From CALXQW01 sp031553045 (lineage in GTDB: Bacteria > Verrucomicrobiota > Verrucomicrobiia > Opitutales > Intestinicryptomonadaceae): a stretch of DNA of 64,000 bases. Positions 1 through 9,044 of the stretch are shown here, piece after piece (position 1 is the first letter of the stretch; each line of letters opens with the position of its first letter). The translations under genes and the position numbers were made by a program. Under the pieces are notes generated by a model. It was not told the DNA's origin. It saw only the letters and a list, made by a program, of their open reading frames with translations, and made no database searches. The stretch spans positions 1 to 64,000 of the forward strand of contig JAVBLZ010000016.1 in the NCBI GenBank assembly GCA_031553045.1, read 5' to 3'.

Positions 1-3000
1 TATTTTATCGCTATTATGTATTTTATAGAAGGATGAATCCTCGCGCTGTCCATAAGTGCTCTTGGCAATTTTGCTGATAATTGCTTCAACATATCTAAGG
101 TCATCTCCCTTTAAATTACTCGTATCGTATTTCAGCCCCAATGGGTCGAAATTCCCCCAAGGGTTTTGTTGACAATATAAGTAGAAGTTGGGGCCATCTA
201 CGTACTCCAATGGGTCGGGAGTTAGGAATCTACCCAAGTAAGTACTTCTCCATCTTCTGCCGTCGTTGATGATGGGGTATGCGCCGTCGCCGACGGTGTA
301 TTTGGTGTTAGAGATAAAGCCGTCTTTGGGCTTGGTTCCTGATGTTGATTCGAATTCGCCAAAGGCGGAGTATGTGCCGGCGTACGCAAGTTGTCCAAAT
401 CTATTTGAGGTTGCCACCACGTCGCCACGCAGGTTGTAATGCTTGAAGCTGTCGTCAATTCCATTATCCCATGGCTGGAATATGTCTTCTGATTTCATGT
501 CGAAACTCATCAAGAGCCCGCCTACGCCGCCGCCTAAGTCTGCGCCTCTCACAAAATAAGTATAAATAGTTGGCCCCCTACTAAGCTCTAGCTTCAGCGC
601 AGACTCACCGCCTGAATAGCTTGTATAGGCAGTGTGCGTATCGCCATTCTTTTTATATTCCTCATAATACAGCCTGTGCCGAGTGTCATAATAATATGTG
701 CGCCCATTGCCCTCGTCGCCACTGCGTTTGCTGCGCCTCACCCTGTTTAAAGCGTCGTACGTGAATACGCCAACTTTGTCGTGATCGCCCACGGCATCTA
801 GCAAATTGCCGTTTGCGTCATATTGATATGTGCCGCTGTTGCCGACTTTGGTTACTTGATTCAAAGCATTGTGTTCATACACCAAAGAGGGGTTGTCGCC
901 AACCTTCATTGACGTACGGTTGCTTGCATTATCATAGGTGTATGTTACCATGCCTTGCGTAGTGGAGTTGTCGCTAACTAATCTATTTAGAGAGTCGTAA
1001 CTGCTCTCTATTGTCCTTGCAAATCCGCCTGTATCTTTTTGATATACCACGTTTCCTACGGCATCATAGCCATATCTAAGTGTGTATGATGTCTGACCAT
1101 TTTTGTCAAGCTCGCTCACTCTCAATAGACGATTTTGGGCGTCGTAAACTTTTTGAGTTGTGCGACCGTTGCCATGCCTAAACTTTATCACATTATTATT
1201 TAAGTCATAATGATAATCTGAAACATAGTCCCGCCAGCTCATGCGCTGCAGTCTGTTGGCGGCGTCGTAACTGTAATTGACGACGTAACCCAAATCTTCT
1301 CCCTTTAAATATTCCATACTTAACCTATTGCCGGCAAGATCGTAGCGATATCCATACATTAGGTCATTGCTGGATTCCGCAATCAGCCTGCCTGCGGCGT
1401 CGTATTGATAATAAGCAATACAGCCCCCGTCTGTAATTTCAAAGATACGCCTGCCAAGAAGATCATAATCAATATATTCTGTTATTTTACCGTCATCCAC
1501 ATCCATGAATTCAAGGCGGTTGCGGTTGTCGTAGGTATAAAGAGTAATGAGCCCTGCGGAATCTGTGGAGGAGACTTTGTTGGCGGCGTCATAAGTGGAT
1601 AACTCCGTACGCTCTAGCGGCGTGCCGGCGGCGTAGGTGGTCTTGATCCTGCGCTTGAGACCGTCATACTGATATTCAGTCCTATTCTTATTGCCGTCTT
1701 TGACGGCTGTCAGATTGCCTGCCAAATCATACGCCATCTCCTCCACAATGTTGTGGTTGTACATGTCAGGACGCCTCGTTTTAAGCCTGTTCATGGTATC
1801 ATACACATTCTCGCTGCTGCGCCCAAGCTGGTCTGTGTGCAAAATTAAATTGCCATTAGGGTCGTAACAATTCTCCTCAAAAGACTCTGCCAAATCTGAA
1901 GACCCGTGGTTTGCCACTGCGGGATGCGTGATATTTATCAACCTATTTACGCCGTCATAGCCAAAGACAGTCTTATTGCCCATGGCGTCTATAACCGCAG
2001 TCTTGTTACCCACACCGTCATACTGCGTGGACGTGGTTATCAACGACGCCTTGCCATTATACCACACAGGCGGACTGACTTCATGTATGGGTCTGTTGCG
2101 TAAATCGTAATACGTGCGCCAGACATTGCCATTGGCGTCTGTACGGCTGACAAGATTGCCGTTTTTATCATAAGCGTAATTTTCCGTAGGCTTGTGCAGT
2201 GCGCCTTCAAAATAAACCGCAGGCAGCTCCACCTTTATCAATCGCCCTGCACTGTCATAGAAATTACGCTTTACGTAACCAAGCTCATCAGTTTCAGAAA
2301 CGGGAACTTGCGCCCCCGCATATGTGATTTGTTTAGATGCCCTACTTTGCCCTGCACTATCGGGAGGATGAATTACCGATATCAAACGATTTAACCCATC
2401 GTAAGTAAAATTCGTGATATTACCCAGAGGATCAGTTTCAGAAGTCTTATTGCCTGCCGCATCGTACCCGAATGAGGTTTCAGAAAAATCGCCGCCCATA
2501 CCATAAGTTTTGTAATATGTTTTTTGAGAACTTACCCTGTATGAAGCATCATAAACACCCAATGTAACGAAACCCAAAGAATCTATTATTTTAGTGGGTT
2601 TAAATGAATCTTGAATAAATGAACTACCGCCACTGTTTTCTCCGTAAAAATTTTGAATAACAGAGCCGTCGGGCCTAGTTGTCTTTGTAAGACGGCCGAG
2701 GAAATCGTAATCAAAAAATGTTGAATTACCGTTCGCATCTGTTGAGGAACGAAGTTTACCCGTGGTATCGTAAGAGGCGCTTATGATTATATCGTCTTCG
2801 CCATCAACATCCGCAGACATCAAAACTCTTGTTTGTAAAAGTCTATTTTCGGTATCATAAAGATATTTTCTGACAACTCCATTTTCATCGGTTTCGGAAA
2901 TTTTATTGCCAGCATTGTCGTATGAGAAGGTTTTAAATGTACCATCGGTATTTTGCATCATAATTACCCTGTCAAAAGCGTCTCTTGTAAAATTTGTAAT

Positions 3001-3294
3001 CAAGCCTTCTGAATCTTTTATGGATACTTTACGCCCATTTTTATTGTACTCATAATACCTATACAAATCTAGCGGATTTGCCAGATTCTCAGTCGAAGGC
3101 GCAAGAAGTTCCGAGGCAATGCGCCCACAACTATCGGGAGAGTAAATCACAACGGCGTCAATGCCCTCTCCAAAAGCATTTAAAGAAACTTCTTTTGTTT
3201 TAAAAAACGGGAACTCCGCATTACCATAGCTATAAACAACACTTTTTAGCAAATTGCTTTGCCCCTGATAAGTGCGCTCTGCAATTATATTCCA
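1..3294 (-). CDS. RHS/YD-repeat protein, main part; 3' end lies outside the window
   Basis: The minus-strand frame is open from 3294 to the window edge, about 1,098 codons without a stop. I read it codon by codon. It is built from many YD-type repeats (patterns such as YDxxGNxxSxTD and YDxxNRL) and a conserved core end that matches the PxxxxDPxGL signature exactly (133-162). RHS proteins form a beta-cage shell that encloses a variable C-terminal toxin or effector. Only about 44 residues of that variable tip are inside the window and I do not recognise them. Upstream, in the same frame, a TAA at 3295-3297 separates this part from a signal-peptide ORF. No normal start codon with a ribosome site sits at the new 5' end; the first in-frame ATGs are near 2961. 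It may therefore be a pseudogene, a silent cassette or a deletion product. Confidence 0.8.
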
Positions 3295-3729
3295 TTATAT
3301 TCTAGCAGATAAATTATGTCGTTTGTGGCAAGGCTTAGCCCCTGCGCCGCCATAAATATTCAATGTTCCTCCCGAATTTTCTATCCCGGCTTGCACTCTG
3401 TTTGTTATTATAACGCCTGAAAGAAAATTAATTACACCGTTGCCTGAACTACATTTTCCGGCATTAATAGTGGCGTAAGACATGCTTAAATTTTCATCAA
3501 TCACCGCAGCGGCACATACAGAATAATCGCCAACCACAAAGTCTGCTAGACCGTCTGAAGAATGAGCTCCCGCAGGATTTATCGCAGGATACCAATTCAA
3601 AGATGAAAGAAATTTTTTGTTGTGAACCTGCGGAGCCCATCTGTAAGTTTCCGCACGTGATTGAAGGAATATAAAAGGTATTAGTGAAATTAAAAATAAA
3701 TGTCTAAAATTAGTCATGGGGATAAACAA
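3295..3729 (-). pseudogene. Secreted N-terminal fragment in frame with the RHS protein
   Basis: This 144-residue ORF starts with a clear signal peptide (basic start, hydrophobic stretch at about residues 8-24, cleavage near SRA-E). It continues with a W-rich and G/N/T-rich stretch (SGGTLNIYGG, about residues 115-125) of the kind seen in beta-rich autotransporter-like exported proteins. Its last 15 residues become basic and unlike the preceding sequence, and it stops at TAA 3295-3297. The next codons continue in the same frame into the YD-repeat protein. I infer that the two were one gene, now broken by a nonsense change or by a deletion that joined the secretion part to the RHS core. It could also be a short independent secreted protein. 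Confidence 0.5.
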
Positions 3730-3893
3730 AAGTTACAAGATAGTAAAAATCGGAAATTCTTAGGTCAACAACATTTAGGATATTTTGAAATTTGTATTTT
3801 TCGTAATTATCTTTACAAATACTTTTTGAAAATAACATTGATGGCATTCCCGACTGGTAAAGCTATTTTATTTCTAGCTGTAGGTCGTCGGGC

Positions 3894-3899
3894 TATAAT
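3894..3899 (+). promoter_or_regulatory. Possible -10 box upstream of the sialidase-like gene
   Basis: A perfect TATAAT lies 73 bases before the start at 3972. The best -35 candidate at 17 bases spacing is poor. The rest of the 3730-3971 divergent intergenic region is AT-rich and shows no other clear element. Confidence 0.25.
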
Positions 3900-3971
3900 A
3901 TTTCGGCGTTTGATTTTCTTGAAAAATCCTCGACATCACTGTGGTTTTTTGAGAAAATTAAGATCTCATTT

Positions 3972-5723
3972 ATGATTAAAAAAATAATTATTGTCTTAAT
4001 GCTTTTAGGTGTAAATTTGCTTTTGGCAAATCCTCGCAGCGATGCGCTCAAGGCAGATTTAAGGTATATCCCAAACGGCGCTTCCATTTACAATAATGGC
4101 TACGTGGATCAACCTTATTTGCTGATTTTACCTAACAAAGACTGGTTTTGCGTCTTCACAACTTCCGCCGGACATGAAGGCTCTAAAGGTCAACACATAG
4201 TCTTTACCGCAAGCAAAGACGAAGGCAAGACTTGGTCAAAACCTGAAGCAATAGAATCCCCCACGGAACCCGCCTCATCTTGGGCAACGCCGTATTTAAC
4301 AAGCTTTGGACGCATTTATGTTTTTTATGATTTTAACGGCGAAGACATCACATCTTTAGACGGCAAAAAAATCCGCAACGATATGCTGGGCTGGTATTGT
4401 TACAGATTTACCGACGACTTTGGCAAGACATGGAGCAAACGTTATCGTCTTCCTCTGCGTCTGACAAATTGCGACAAAGCCAACAACTGGCAGGGCAAAG
4501 TTCAAATATTTTGGGGCATAGATAAACCAAAAAAATCTGGCGGCACATTTTATATGGGCTTCACCAAACTCGGCAAATATATGCTGGAAAATGGCGAAGG
4601 CTGGCTCTTTAAATGCGACAATATCGAAACCCAAAAAGACCCTGAAAAACTGAATTGGCAAATGTTGCCCGAAGGTGAAAACGGCATACGCAATGCGGAT
4701 TTTGGCTCTATTCAAGAGGAGCATAATTTAGTCCCCATGCAGGGCGAAAATCTCTTTTGTGTTTATAGAACAAGAACGGGCTACCTTGGGTCGTCATACT
4801 CAAAAGACGGCGGCAAAACTTGGGGTGAACCTGAATTTCTGGAATACGCCTTGGGCGGTAAAATCAAAAATTCCAGAGCCTGTCCAAAACTCTACAAAAC
4901 TTCCGAAGGCAAATATTTGCTTTGGTATCACAATCATTCTCTGCTTGATTTTGGCGGATACGCAAACCGCAATCCTGCATGGATTTCCGGCGGTGTTGAA
5001 AAAGACGGAAAAATTCTCTGGAGCGAGCCTGAAATTTTCCTCTACGAGCCTGAAGATTTAAGCTTTGAAACGGGCAGATATAGTTACCCTGATTTTTGGG
5101 AAAACGGCAAAGATTTTTGGGTCAGCGAAACTCAGAAAGTTAAGGCACGTATCCATAAAATAGATAGAACCCTGCTTGAGGGTCTTTGGCAGCAGCTTGA
5201 AGGCGGTCTTGCAAAACCTGAAGACAGCGTAATCTACACACATGGCAAAGATTCCGTTTTTGAGACTCCAAATTTGCAAAACGCTTCTTGGAGTTTGGAG
5301 CTTGTCTTAGACACTCAAGCTATCAAAGGTGGAGAAATTATTTTGGACACCCGCAACAATGCTTCAGACGGAATCTGGATTTATTATTCCTCGGCGGAAA
5401 CTTTGCGCTTTTGCATTTATTCAAACAGACAATATTTTGAATTTTCTTTGCAGCCCAAATCTTTATCGAAGGGCAAAAACCATGTTGTAATAACGCTAGA
5501 CGGTCTGCCCCGCATTGCCACCGGCGTAGTCAACGGACACTTTATGGACGGTGGAGATTTTAGCGGCATAGGTTGGTTTAGATTCGGTACAAAACTCTCC
5601 GCCGTTAAAACATCCGAAAACTTTTATGTCTCGAAAAACATTTCTTTATTGCGCCTGCATAAAAGAGCTTTAAGAACTTCTGAAGCTATTTTTTATTTCA
5701 ACAAAACAAAAAAGGATATATGA
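3972..5723 (+). CDS. Secreted sialidase-like beta-propeller protein with C-terminal LamG-like domain
   Basis: 583 residues. A signal peptide covers residues 1-20. The main domain (about 35-410) is a BNR/Asp-box propeller; I see Asp-boxes at 81-88 (SKDEGKTW), near 147-154 (TDDFGKTW) and at 277-284 (SKDGGKTW). The last 165 residues look like a concanavalin/LamG-type beta-sandwich, usually a glycan-binding module. The family includes exo-sialidases, but Asp-boxes also occur in other hydrolases and lyases. The FRIP motif and the full arginine triad of GH33 are not evident, so the substrate is open. The gene overlaps the next one by ATGA and is probably co-transcribed with it. No Shine-Dalgarno sequence precedes the start. 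Confidence 0.75.
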   Translation: MIKKIIIVLMLLGVNLLLANPRSDALKADLRYIPNGASIYNNGYVDQPYLLILPNKDWFCVFTTSAGHEGSKGQHIVFTASKDEGKTWSKPEAIESPTEPASSWATPYLTSFGRIYVFYDFNGEDITSLDGKKIRNDMLGWYCYRFTDDFGKTWSKRYRLPLRLTNCDKANNWQGKVQIFWGIDKPKKSGGTFYMGFTKLGKYMLENGEGWLFKCDNIETQKDPEKLNWQMLPEGENGIRNADFGSIQEEHNLVPMQGENLFCVYRTRTGYLGSSYSKDGGKTWGEPEFLEYALGGKIKNSRACPKLYKTSEGKYLLWYHNHSLLDFGGYANRNPAWISGGVEKDGKILWSEPEIFLYEPEDLSFETGRYSYPDFWENGKDFWVSETQKVKARIHKIDRTLLEGLWQQLEGGLAKPEDSVIYTHGKDSVFETPNLQNASWSLELVLDTQAIKGGEIILDTRNNASDGIWIYYSSAETLRFCIYSNRQYFEFSLQPKSLSKGKNHVVITLDGLPRIATGVVNGHFMDGGDFSGIGWFRFGTKLSAVKTSENFYVSKNISLLRLHKRALRTSEAIFYFNKTKKDI

Positions 5724-6910
5724 CGAAAAAATTGTTACTCACAGCCGCTTGTCTGGCGCTTGCATTTACAAACCTTGCAAAGGCACAGCAAGAATATGAC
5801 GTTGCCGCATACTACTGGCCGGCATACCATCCAGATCCACTCTGGCAAAGCGGGCTGGGCGTTTTCAAAGACGGCATTGCCGAGTGGGAAGCTATCCGCG
5901 ACGCACAGCCAAGATACAAAGGGCACGACCAACCCAAGATTCCCACTTGGGGCTTTGAAGACGAAAGCAAGCCAGAAGTTATGGAAAAGAAAATAGAAGC
6001 CGCCGCAAAGTATGGCGTAAATATTTTCATCTTCGACTGGTATTGGTATAATGACAAGCCCTTCCTTGAAGCCGCTTTGGATGACGGTTTTCTCAAGGCA
6101 AAAAACAAAGACAAAATTAAGTTTTTTGTGATGTGGGCAAACCACGATGTCAACGATGTTTGGGACCACAAAAAACCCGTCAAAGAGCTCAACAAAAATA
6201 TAATTTGGAAGGCGGCAACTTCTTTGGATGTTACAAAAAAGATTTTCGATAGAACCATAGAAAAATATTTCAAACAGTCCAACTACTATAAAATCGACGG
6301 CAAGCCTGTCTATTCAATCTACCAACTTAGCACGTTTATTGAGGGCGTGGGCGGTGTGGAAAACGCAAAAAAAGCCTTAGATTATTTCCGTGAGAAATCA
6401 ATCGCCGCAGGTTTTGCGGGCGTGCATATTCAGACAATTTGTTGGAATCTGCCCAAAGGTTTGGAAGGCGTCCCCGGCGACGACAAGCCAAGCAGCGACA
6501 AAATCGTAACGTATCTTGGCATAGACAGCTTCACTTCTTACCAATGGATACACAACGTTGGTGCGGGCGGGCTTCATTACAAAGACTGGGGCAACTTAAA
6601 TGTCGCCAAGTGGGACGGCTTTAAAAAAGATTTCACCGTACCCTACTTTGCCCATGTCGCAGTAGGTTGGGACAACAATCCACGTTGGACACTGGATATT
6701 TTCAGGCCAATGGTAATGGCGCAATCTCCCATACAGTTTGAAAAATTCCTGCGTGACGCAAAAGCTTGGACAGATAAAAATTATCCCAAAGGGCCTAAGC
6801 TTATCACAATAAATTCTTGGAATGAGTGGTCTGAGGGCAGCTATTTAGAGCCAGACTACACCTTCGGTTACGGCTATCTTGAGGCTGTCCGCAGAGTATT
6901 CAAAGAGTAA
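5720..6910 (+). CDS. Secreted GH99-like / WbsX-family protein
   Basis: 396 residues with a signal peptide (residues 1-22, ending AKA-QQ). The body matches the WbsX/GH99-like fold, a (beta/alpha)8 barrel related to endo-alpha-mannosidase. It begins with the AAYYWPAYHPDP motif at 29-40, has FDWYWYND at 105-112, and ends with SWNEWSEGSYLEPD near 365. Both the WYWY strand and the NEWSE loop are hallmarks of this family. Known members act on, or are linked to, mannose- or rhamnose-containing glycans; the exact linkage cannot be read here. Its start overlaps the stop of the upstream sialidase-like gene (ATGA), so the two are translationally coupled. A strong intrinsic terminator follows at 6931. 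Confidence 0.8.
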   Translation: MTKKLLLTAACLALAFTNLAKAQQEYDVAAYYWPAYHPDPLWQSGLGVFKDGIAEWEAIRDAQPRYKGHDQPKIPTWGFEDESKPEVMEKKIEAAAKYGVNIFIFDWYWYNDKPFLEAALDDGFLKAKNKDKIKFFVMWANHDVNDVWDHKKPVKELNKNIIWKAATSLDVTKKIFDRTIEKYFKQSNYYKIDGKPVYSIYQLSTFIEGVGGVENAKKALDYFREKSIAAGFAGVHIQTICWNLPKGLEGVPGDDKPSSDKIVTYLGIDSFTSYQWIHNVGAGGLHYKDWGNLNVAKWDGFKKDFTVPYFAHVAVGWDNNPRWTLDIFRPMVMAQSPIQFEKFLRDAKAWTDKNYPKGPKLITINSWNEWSEGSYLEPDYTFGYGYLEAVRRVFKE

Positions 6911-6930
6911 ATACGCACGAAAACAAATTG

Positions 6931-6973
6931 GGACTCTTGCATACCAGATGTACGCAAGAGTCCTAATTTTTTG
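6931..6973 (+). terminator. Rho-independent terminator after the GH99-like gene
   Basis: A perfect 10-base stem, GGACTCTTGC (6931-6940) with GCAAGAGTCC (6954-6963), closes a 13-base loop and is followed by TAATTTTTT. It sits 20 bases after the stop codon and ends the sialidase/GH99-like operon. Confidence 0.9.
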
Positions 6974-7041
6974 TAGCAACACAGTTATTTTTTCTCAAGG
7001 CACTAGGCTGTCTGTGCCTCTGGCACAGCATCAAAAATAAA

Positions 7042-7130
7042 CCCAACTTTAGCCATTAAAGTTTGTTTTGGAATAAGAAGCATCACTTTAATAAGCCCAG
7101 CTTTAATCCTTAAAGAAAGTTTTGGAAGCA
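7042..7130. repeat. Two copies of a 35-41 base leader repeat next to the palindromic element
   Basis: Copies at 7042-7082 and 7096-7130 share CCCA(A/G)CTTTA, then TTAAAG, then TTTTGGAA with a final GCA. Each contains its own small inverted repeat (CTTTA...TAAAG). A third copy at 26701-26735 matches the second at 32 of 35 positions. In both places the unit sits just before the long palindromic element, so it probably belongs to the same repeat. Confidence 0.7.
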
Positions 7131-7145
7131 TACCTCCACTTTAAC

Positions 7146-7275
7146 GTTTTGGCAGCACGGTTTGGATGAAGAACAAGGCGCAAGGGTGTGAGGCGGTGGG
7201 AATGTACTAATGTACATGACCAGTGCCGAAACGCCCGCAGCAACGCAGTTATTCGCCAAACAAGTCTGCCAAAAC
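7146..7275. repeat. Palindromic intergenic element, copy A1
   Basis: About 130 bases bounded by perfect inverted ends GTTTTGGCAG (7146-7155) and CTGCCAAAAC (7266-7275), with an inner pair GTTTGG/CCAAAC. The centre is the perfect hairpin ATGTAC-TAAT-GTACAT (7202-7217). It is nearly identical to the copy at 26751-26880. It lies in the 491-base convergent gap between the GH99-like gene and the GH20 gene. I see no convincing gene in that gap; short ORFs here run across the repeat and differ between copies. Confidence 0.8.
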
Positions 7276-7285
7276 TTGGTAGGAT

Positions 7286-7401
7286 GGTTTGGATGAAGAG
7301 TGAGTATTGCAAAATGTGTGCGGGTGGGAGCGTACTAATGTACGTAACCAGTCGCATGCATTTTGCAAACGGAACTATTCGCCAAACAAGTCTGCCAAAA
7401 C
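7286..7401. repeat. Palindromic intergenic element, copy A2 (diverged)
   Basis: This copy shares GGTTTGGATGAAG at the left, the centre GTACTAATGTAC, and ATTCGCCAAACAAGTCTGCC followed by AAAAC at the right. The stem between them has been replaced: TTGCAAAATG(TG)TGCG (7307-7322) pairs with CGCA(TG)CATTTTGCAA (7353-7368). The central hairpin is CGTAC-TAAT-GTACG (7331-7344). The copy ends one base before the stop codon of the minus-strand GH20 gene (7402-7404). Confidence 0.75.
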
Positions 7402-8976
7402 CTAGTAGAGGGGAGACTGCCGAAATTGTTGGCGTATAACGCCGGTTTGTTCGGGTATTTTAATGTCCATATCCCAGCCGATTTGCCGCAGGTGGAGGTC
7501 GAAATTCAGGCGTTTAAGATATGGGACGGGGCTTGCTTCCAAATCGGGAGGAGCGGCGCCCCAAGCGGCGGCGGCGGATTGCATGAGGATTCTTTGCATC
7601 GGATAACCGTGATTTTTGTGCCACACGGTTGCCATGTAGCCGAATAATTTTTCTTGGGCGGCAAACTTTCCTAAGCCGTCTATCCCCTTTGGGTTGTCCC
7701 AAGAACAGCCGATTACGTCAAAGCCAGCGTCTTTAAAAAACTTTAGCGTGGGCCACTCTAAAAGTTTTGTTTCTTTATTCTGGCGGAATTCATATTCCCA
7801 ATCGCAAATTACAATATCTTTTGAGAGTTCTTTGTAAGCTTCTGCCATTTTTTGTTCGGGTTTAGCGTTGGCGTTGAACTTGGCCCAACGGGCATCGCCT
7901 TTTTCCAAAAGCATATCATGCCACATCATGGCACGCGCCCCACGGTCGGATAAAATCTTTTGAAAATACGCTATATGGCTTATGAGAAGCGCCTTCAAAT
8001 CGGCATTTCTACAAGTATCGCAAGTGGCAAGATCAAATGCCTCGTCGCAACCTATATGGAAATACGGGGGGCTGCCAAAGAGTTCGTGCATTTCAACGAC
8101 TATGTCTGTAAGAACTGTGCGCACATTTGGATTTGTCAGACACCAGCTCCAACCCGTAGGTTCAAAATATGGCTGCAAAGATTTATCCAAATCCACAGCC
8201 GAATGTTTGCCGCTTCTGAATGCAGAACCTGACGCATGGCCAAGCACGCTCATCTGAGGAATCAAAACTATGCCCTGCTGCTTTGCCACTTTGATTATTT
8301 TTTTAAGCGCCTCCAAATTCATGGGGGAATTTTCCCAGAAGAACTCTGGATGTTTCTGGGAAGGATAAGTCCCCCAGAAGTCTATCACTATGTGCGTAAA
8401 TTTGTAGTATGCGGCAAGCCTGAGCCACTTTTCAATTTCATAAGGCTGCGTTTCCGCAAATACGCAAAGGTGCATTGCTCTAAAATTATTAATCGGAGAG
8501 TCCTCAATTTTGCATGGCGCAATGAGGTATGCGCCTAAATCTTTGCCGCCACGGACGGGTTCGGCAAGCTGGCGCAGCGTTTTTAAAGATTGCAATACTC
8601 CGCTTAAACCTGCCGCCGATATTTTTAGCCCTTCCGCAGACACTTCAATTTTATATGCGTCTTGAGGCATTTGCGCCAAGCTTTCCGACACTTTAGAGAT
8701 AAGCTTTGGTGTAATATTCCAATACGTTTTGAAAATTTCCAAAATATGGAGCTCATCATTTTTTGGAAGCGTAGCGCCCAAAATAATTTCAACCCCGCTT
8801 TCAGCAGACAATATATAATTTGCGCCGCCTGAAAATTCCACAGCCTTGGGTTGCGGAACCATACGGCTTAATAGAACTTCTTTTTTGAAGACCTCTGCAT
8901 TTGAATCTGCATGAAGCGCCGCATGGATGATAAATATGGAGAAGATAAAGCTTAAAAATTTCAAAACCAATCTCAT
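7402..8976 (-). CDS. Secreted GH20 beta-N-acetylhexosaminidase
   Basis: I place the start at 8976, giving 524 residues. It begins MRLVLKFLSF with a typical signal peptide and has an AGG-containing ribosome site upstream. An in-frame start at 9105 would put 43 basic residues before the signal peptide and overlap the neighbouring gene. GH20 enzymes remove terminal GlcNAc or GalNAc by substrate-assisted catalysis. The N-terminal GH20b-like domain (about 35-150) is followed by the barrel. The catalytic Asp-Glu pair lies in HIGCDEA, D311-E312 in this numbering. The barrel is compact with a short C-terminus. An inverted repeat TGAAACGTTTTA lies 30 bases upstream. Export suggests action on extracellular or periplasmic glycans. 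Confidence 0.88.
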   Translation of the reverse strand: MRLVLKFLSFIFSIFIIHAALHADSNAEVFKKEVLLSRMVPQPKAVEFSGGANYILSAESGVEIILGATLPKNDELHILEIFKTYWNITPKLISKVSESLAQMPQDAYKIEVSAEGLKISAAGLSGVLQSLKTLRQLAEPVRGGKDLGAYLIAPCKIEDSPINNFRAMHLCVFAETQPYEIEKWLRLAAYYKFTHIVIDFWGTYPSQKHPEFFWENSPMNLEALKKIIKVAKQQGIVLIPQMSVLGHASGSAFRSGKHSAVDLDKSLQPYFEPTGWSWCLTNPNVRTVLTDIVVEMHELFGSPPYFHIGCDEAFDLATCDTCRNADLKALLISHIAYFQKILSDRGARAMMWHDMLLEKGDARWAKFNANAKPEQKMAEAYKELSKDIVICDWEYEFRQNKETKLLEWPTLKFFKDAGFDVIGCSWDNPKGIDGLGKFAAQEKLFGYMATVWHKNHGYPMQRILMQSAAAAWGAAPPDLEASPVPYLKRLNFDLHLRQIGWDMDIKIPEQTGVIRQQFRQSPLY

Positions 8977-9005
8977 AATATAGAGCCTTTCTAAAGACTC
9001 TATTC

Positions 9006-9017
9006 TGAAACGTTTTA
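9006..9017. promoter_or_regulatory. Putative LacI/ROK-type operator upstream of the GH20 gene
   Basis: TGAAACGTTTTA, one mismatch from the palindrome TAAAACGTTTTA found at 31440. It is 30 bases upstream of the GH20 start. The family assignment is inference from the shape of the site. Confidence 0.3.
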
Positions 9018-9044
9018 CGCAGAGCGCAAGTATATTTAGACGCT

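Noticed and set aside
1405..2394. Plus-strand ORFs within the RHS region
   Set aside because: They are antisense shadows of YD repeats; the minus frame is continuously open.
7146..7275. Integron attC-like site
   Set aside because: The ends are GTTTTGG/CCAAAAC, not the RYYYAAC/GTTRRRY core pair, and no cassette array or integrase is seen.
7103..7439. Short ORFs on both strands across the palindromic element
   Set aside because: They read through the inverted repeat, differ between copies, and have no ribosome site or family resemblance.
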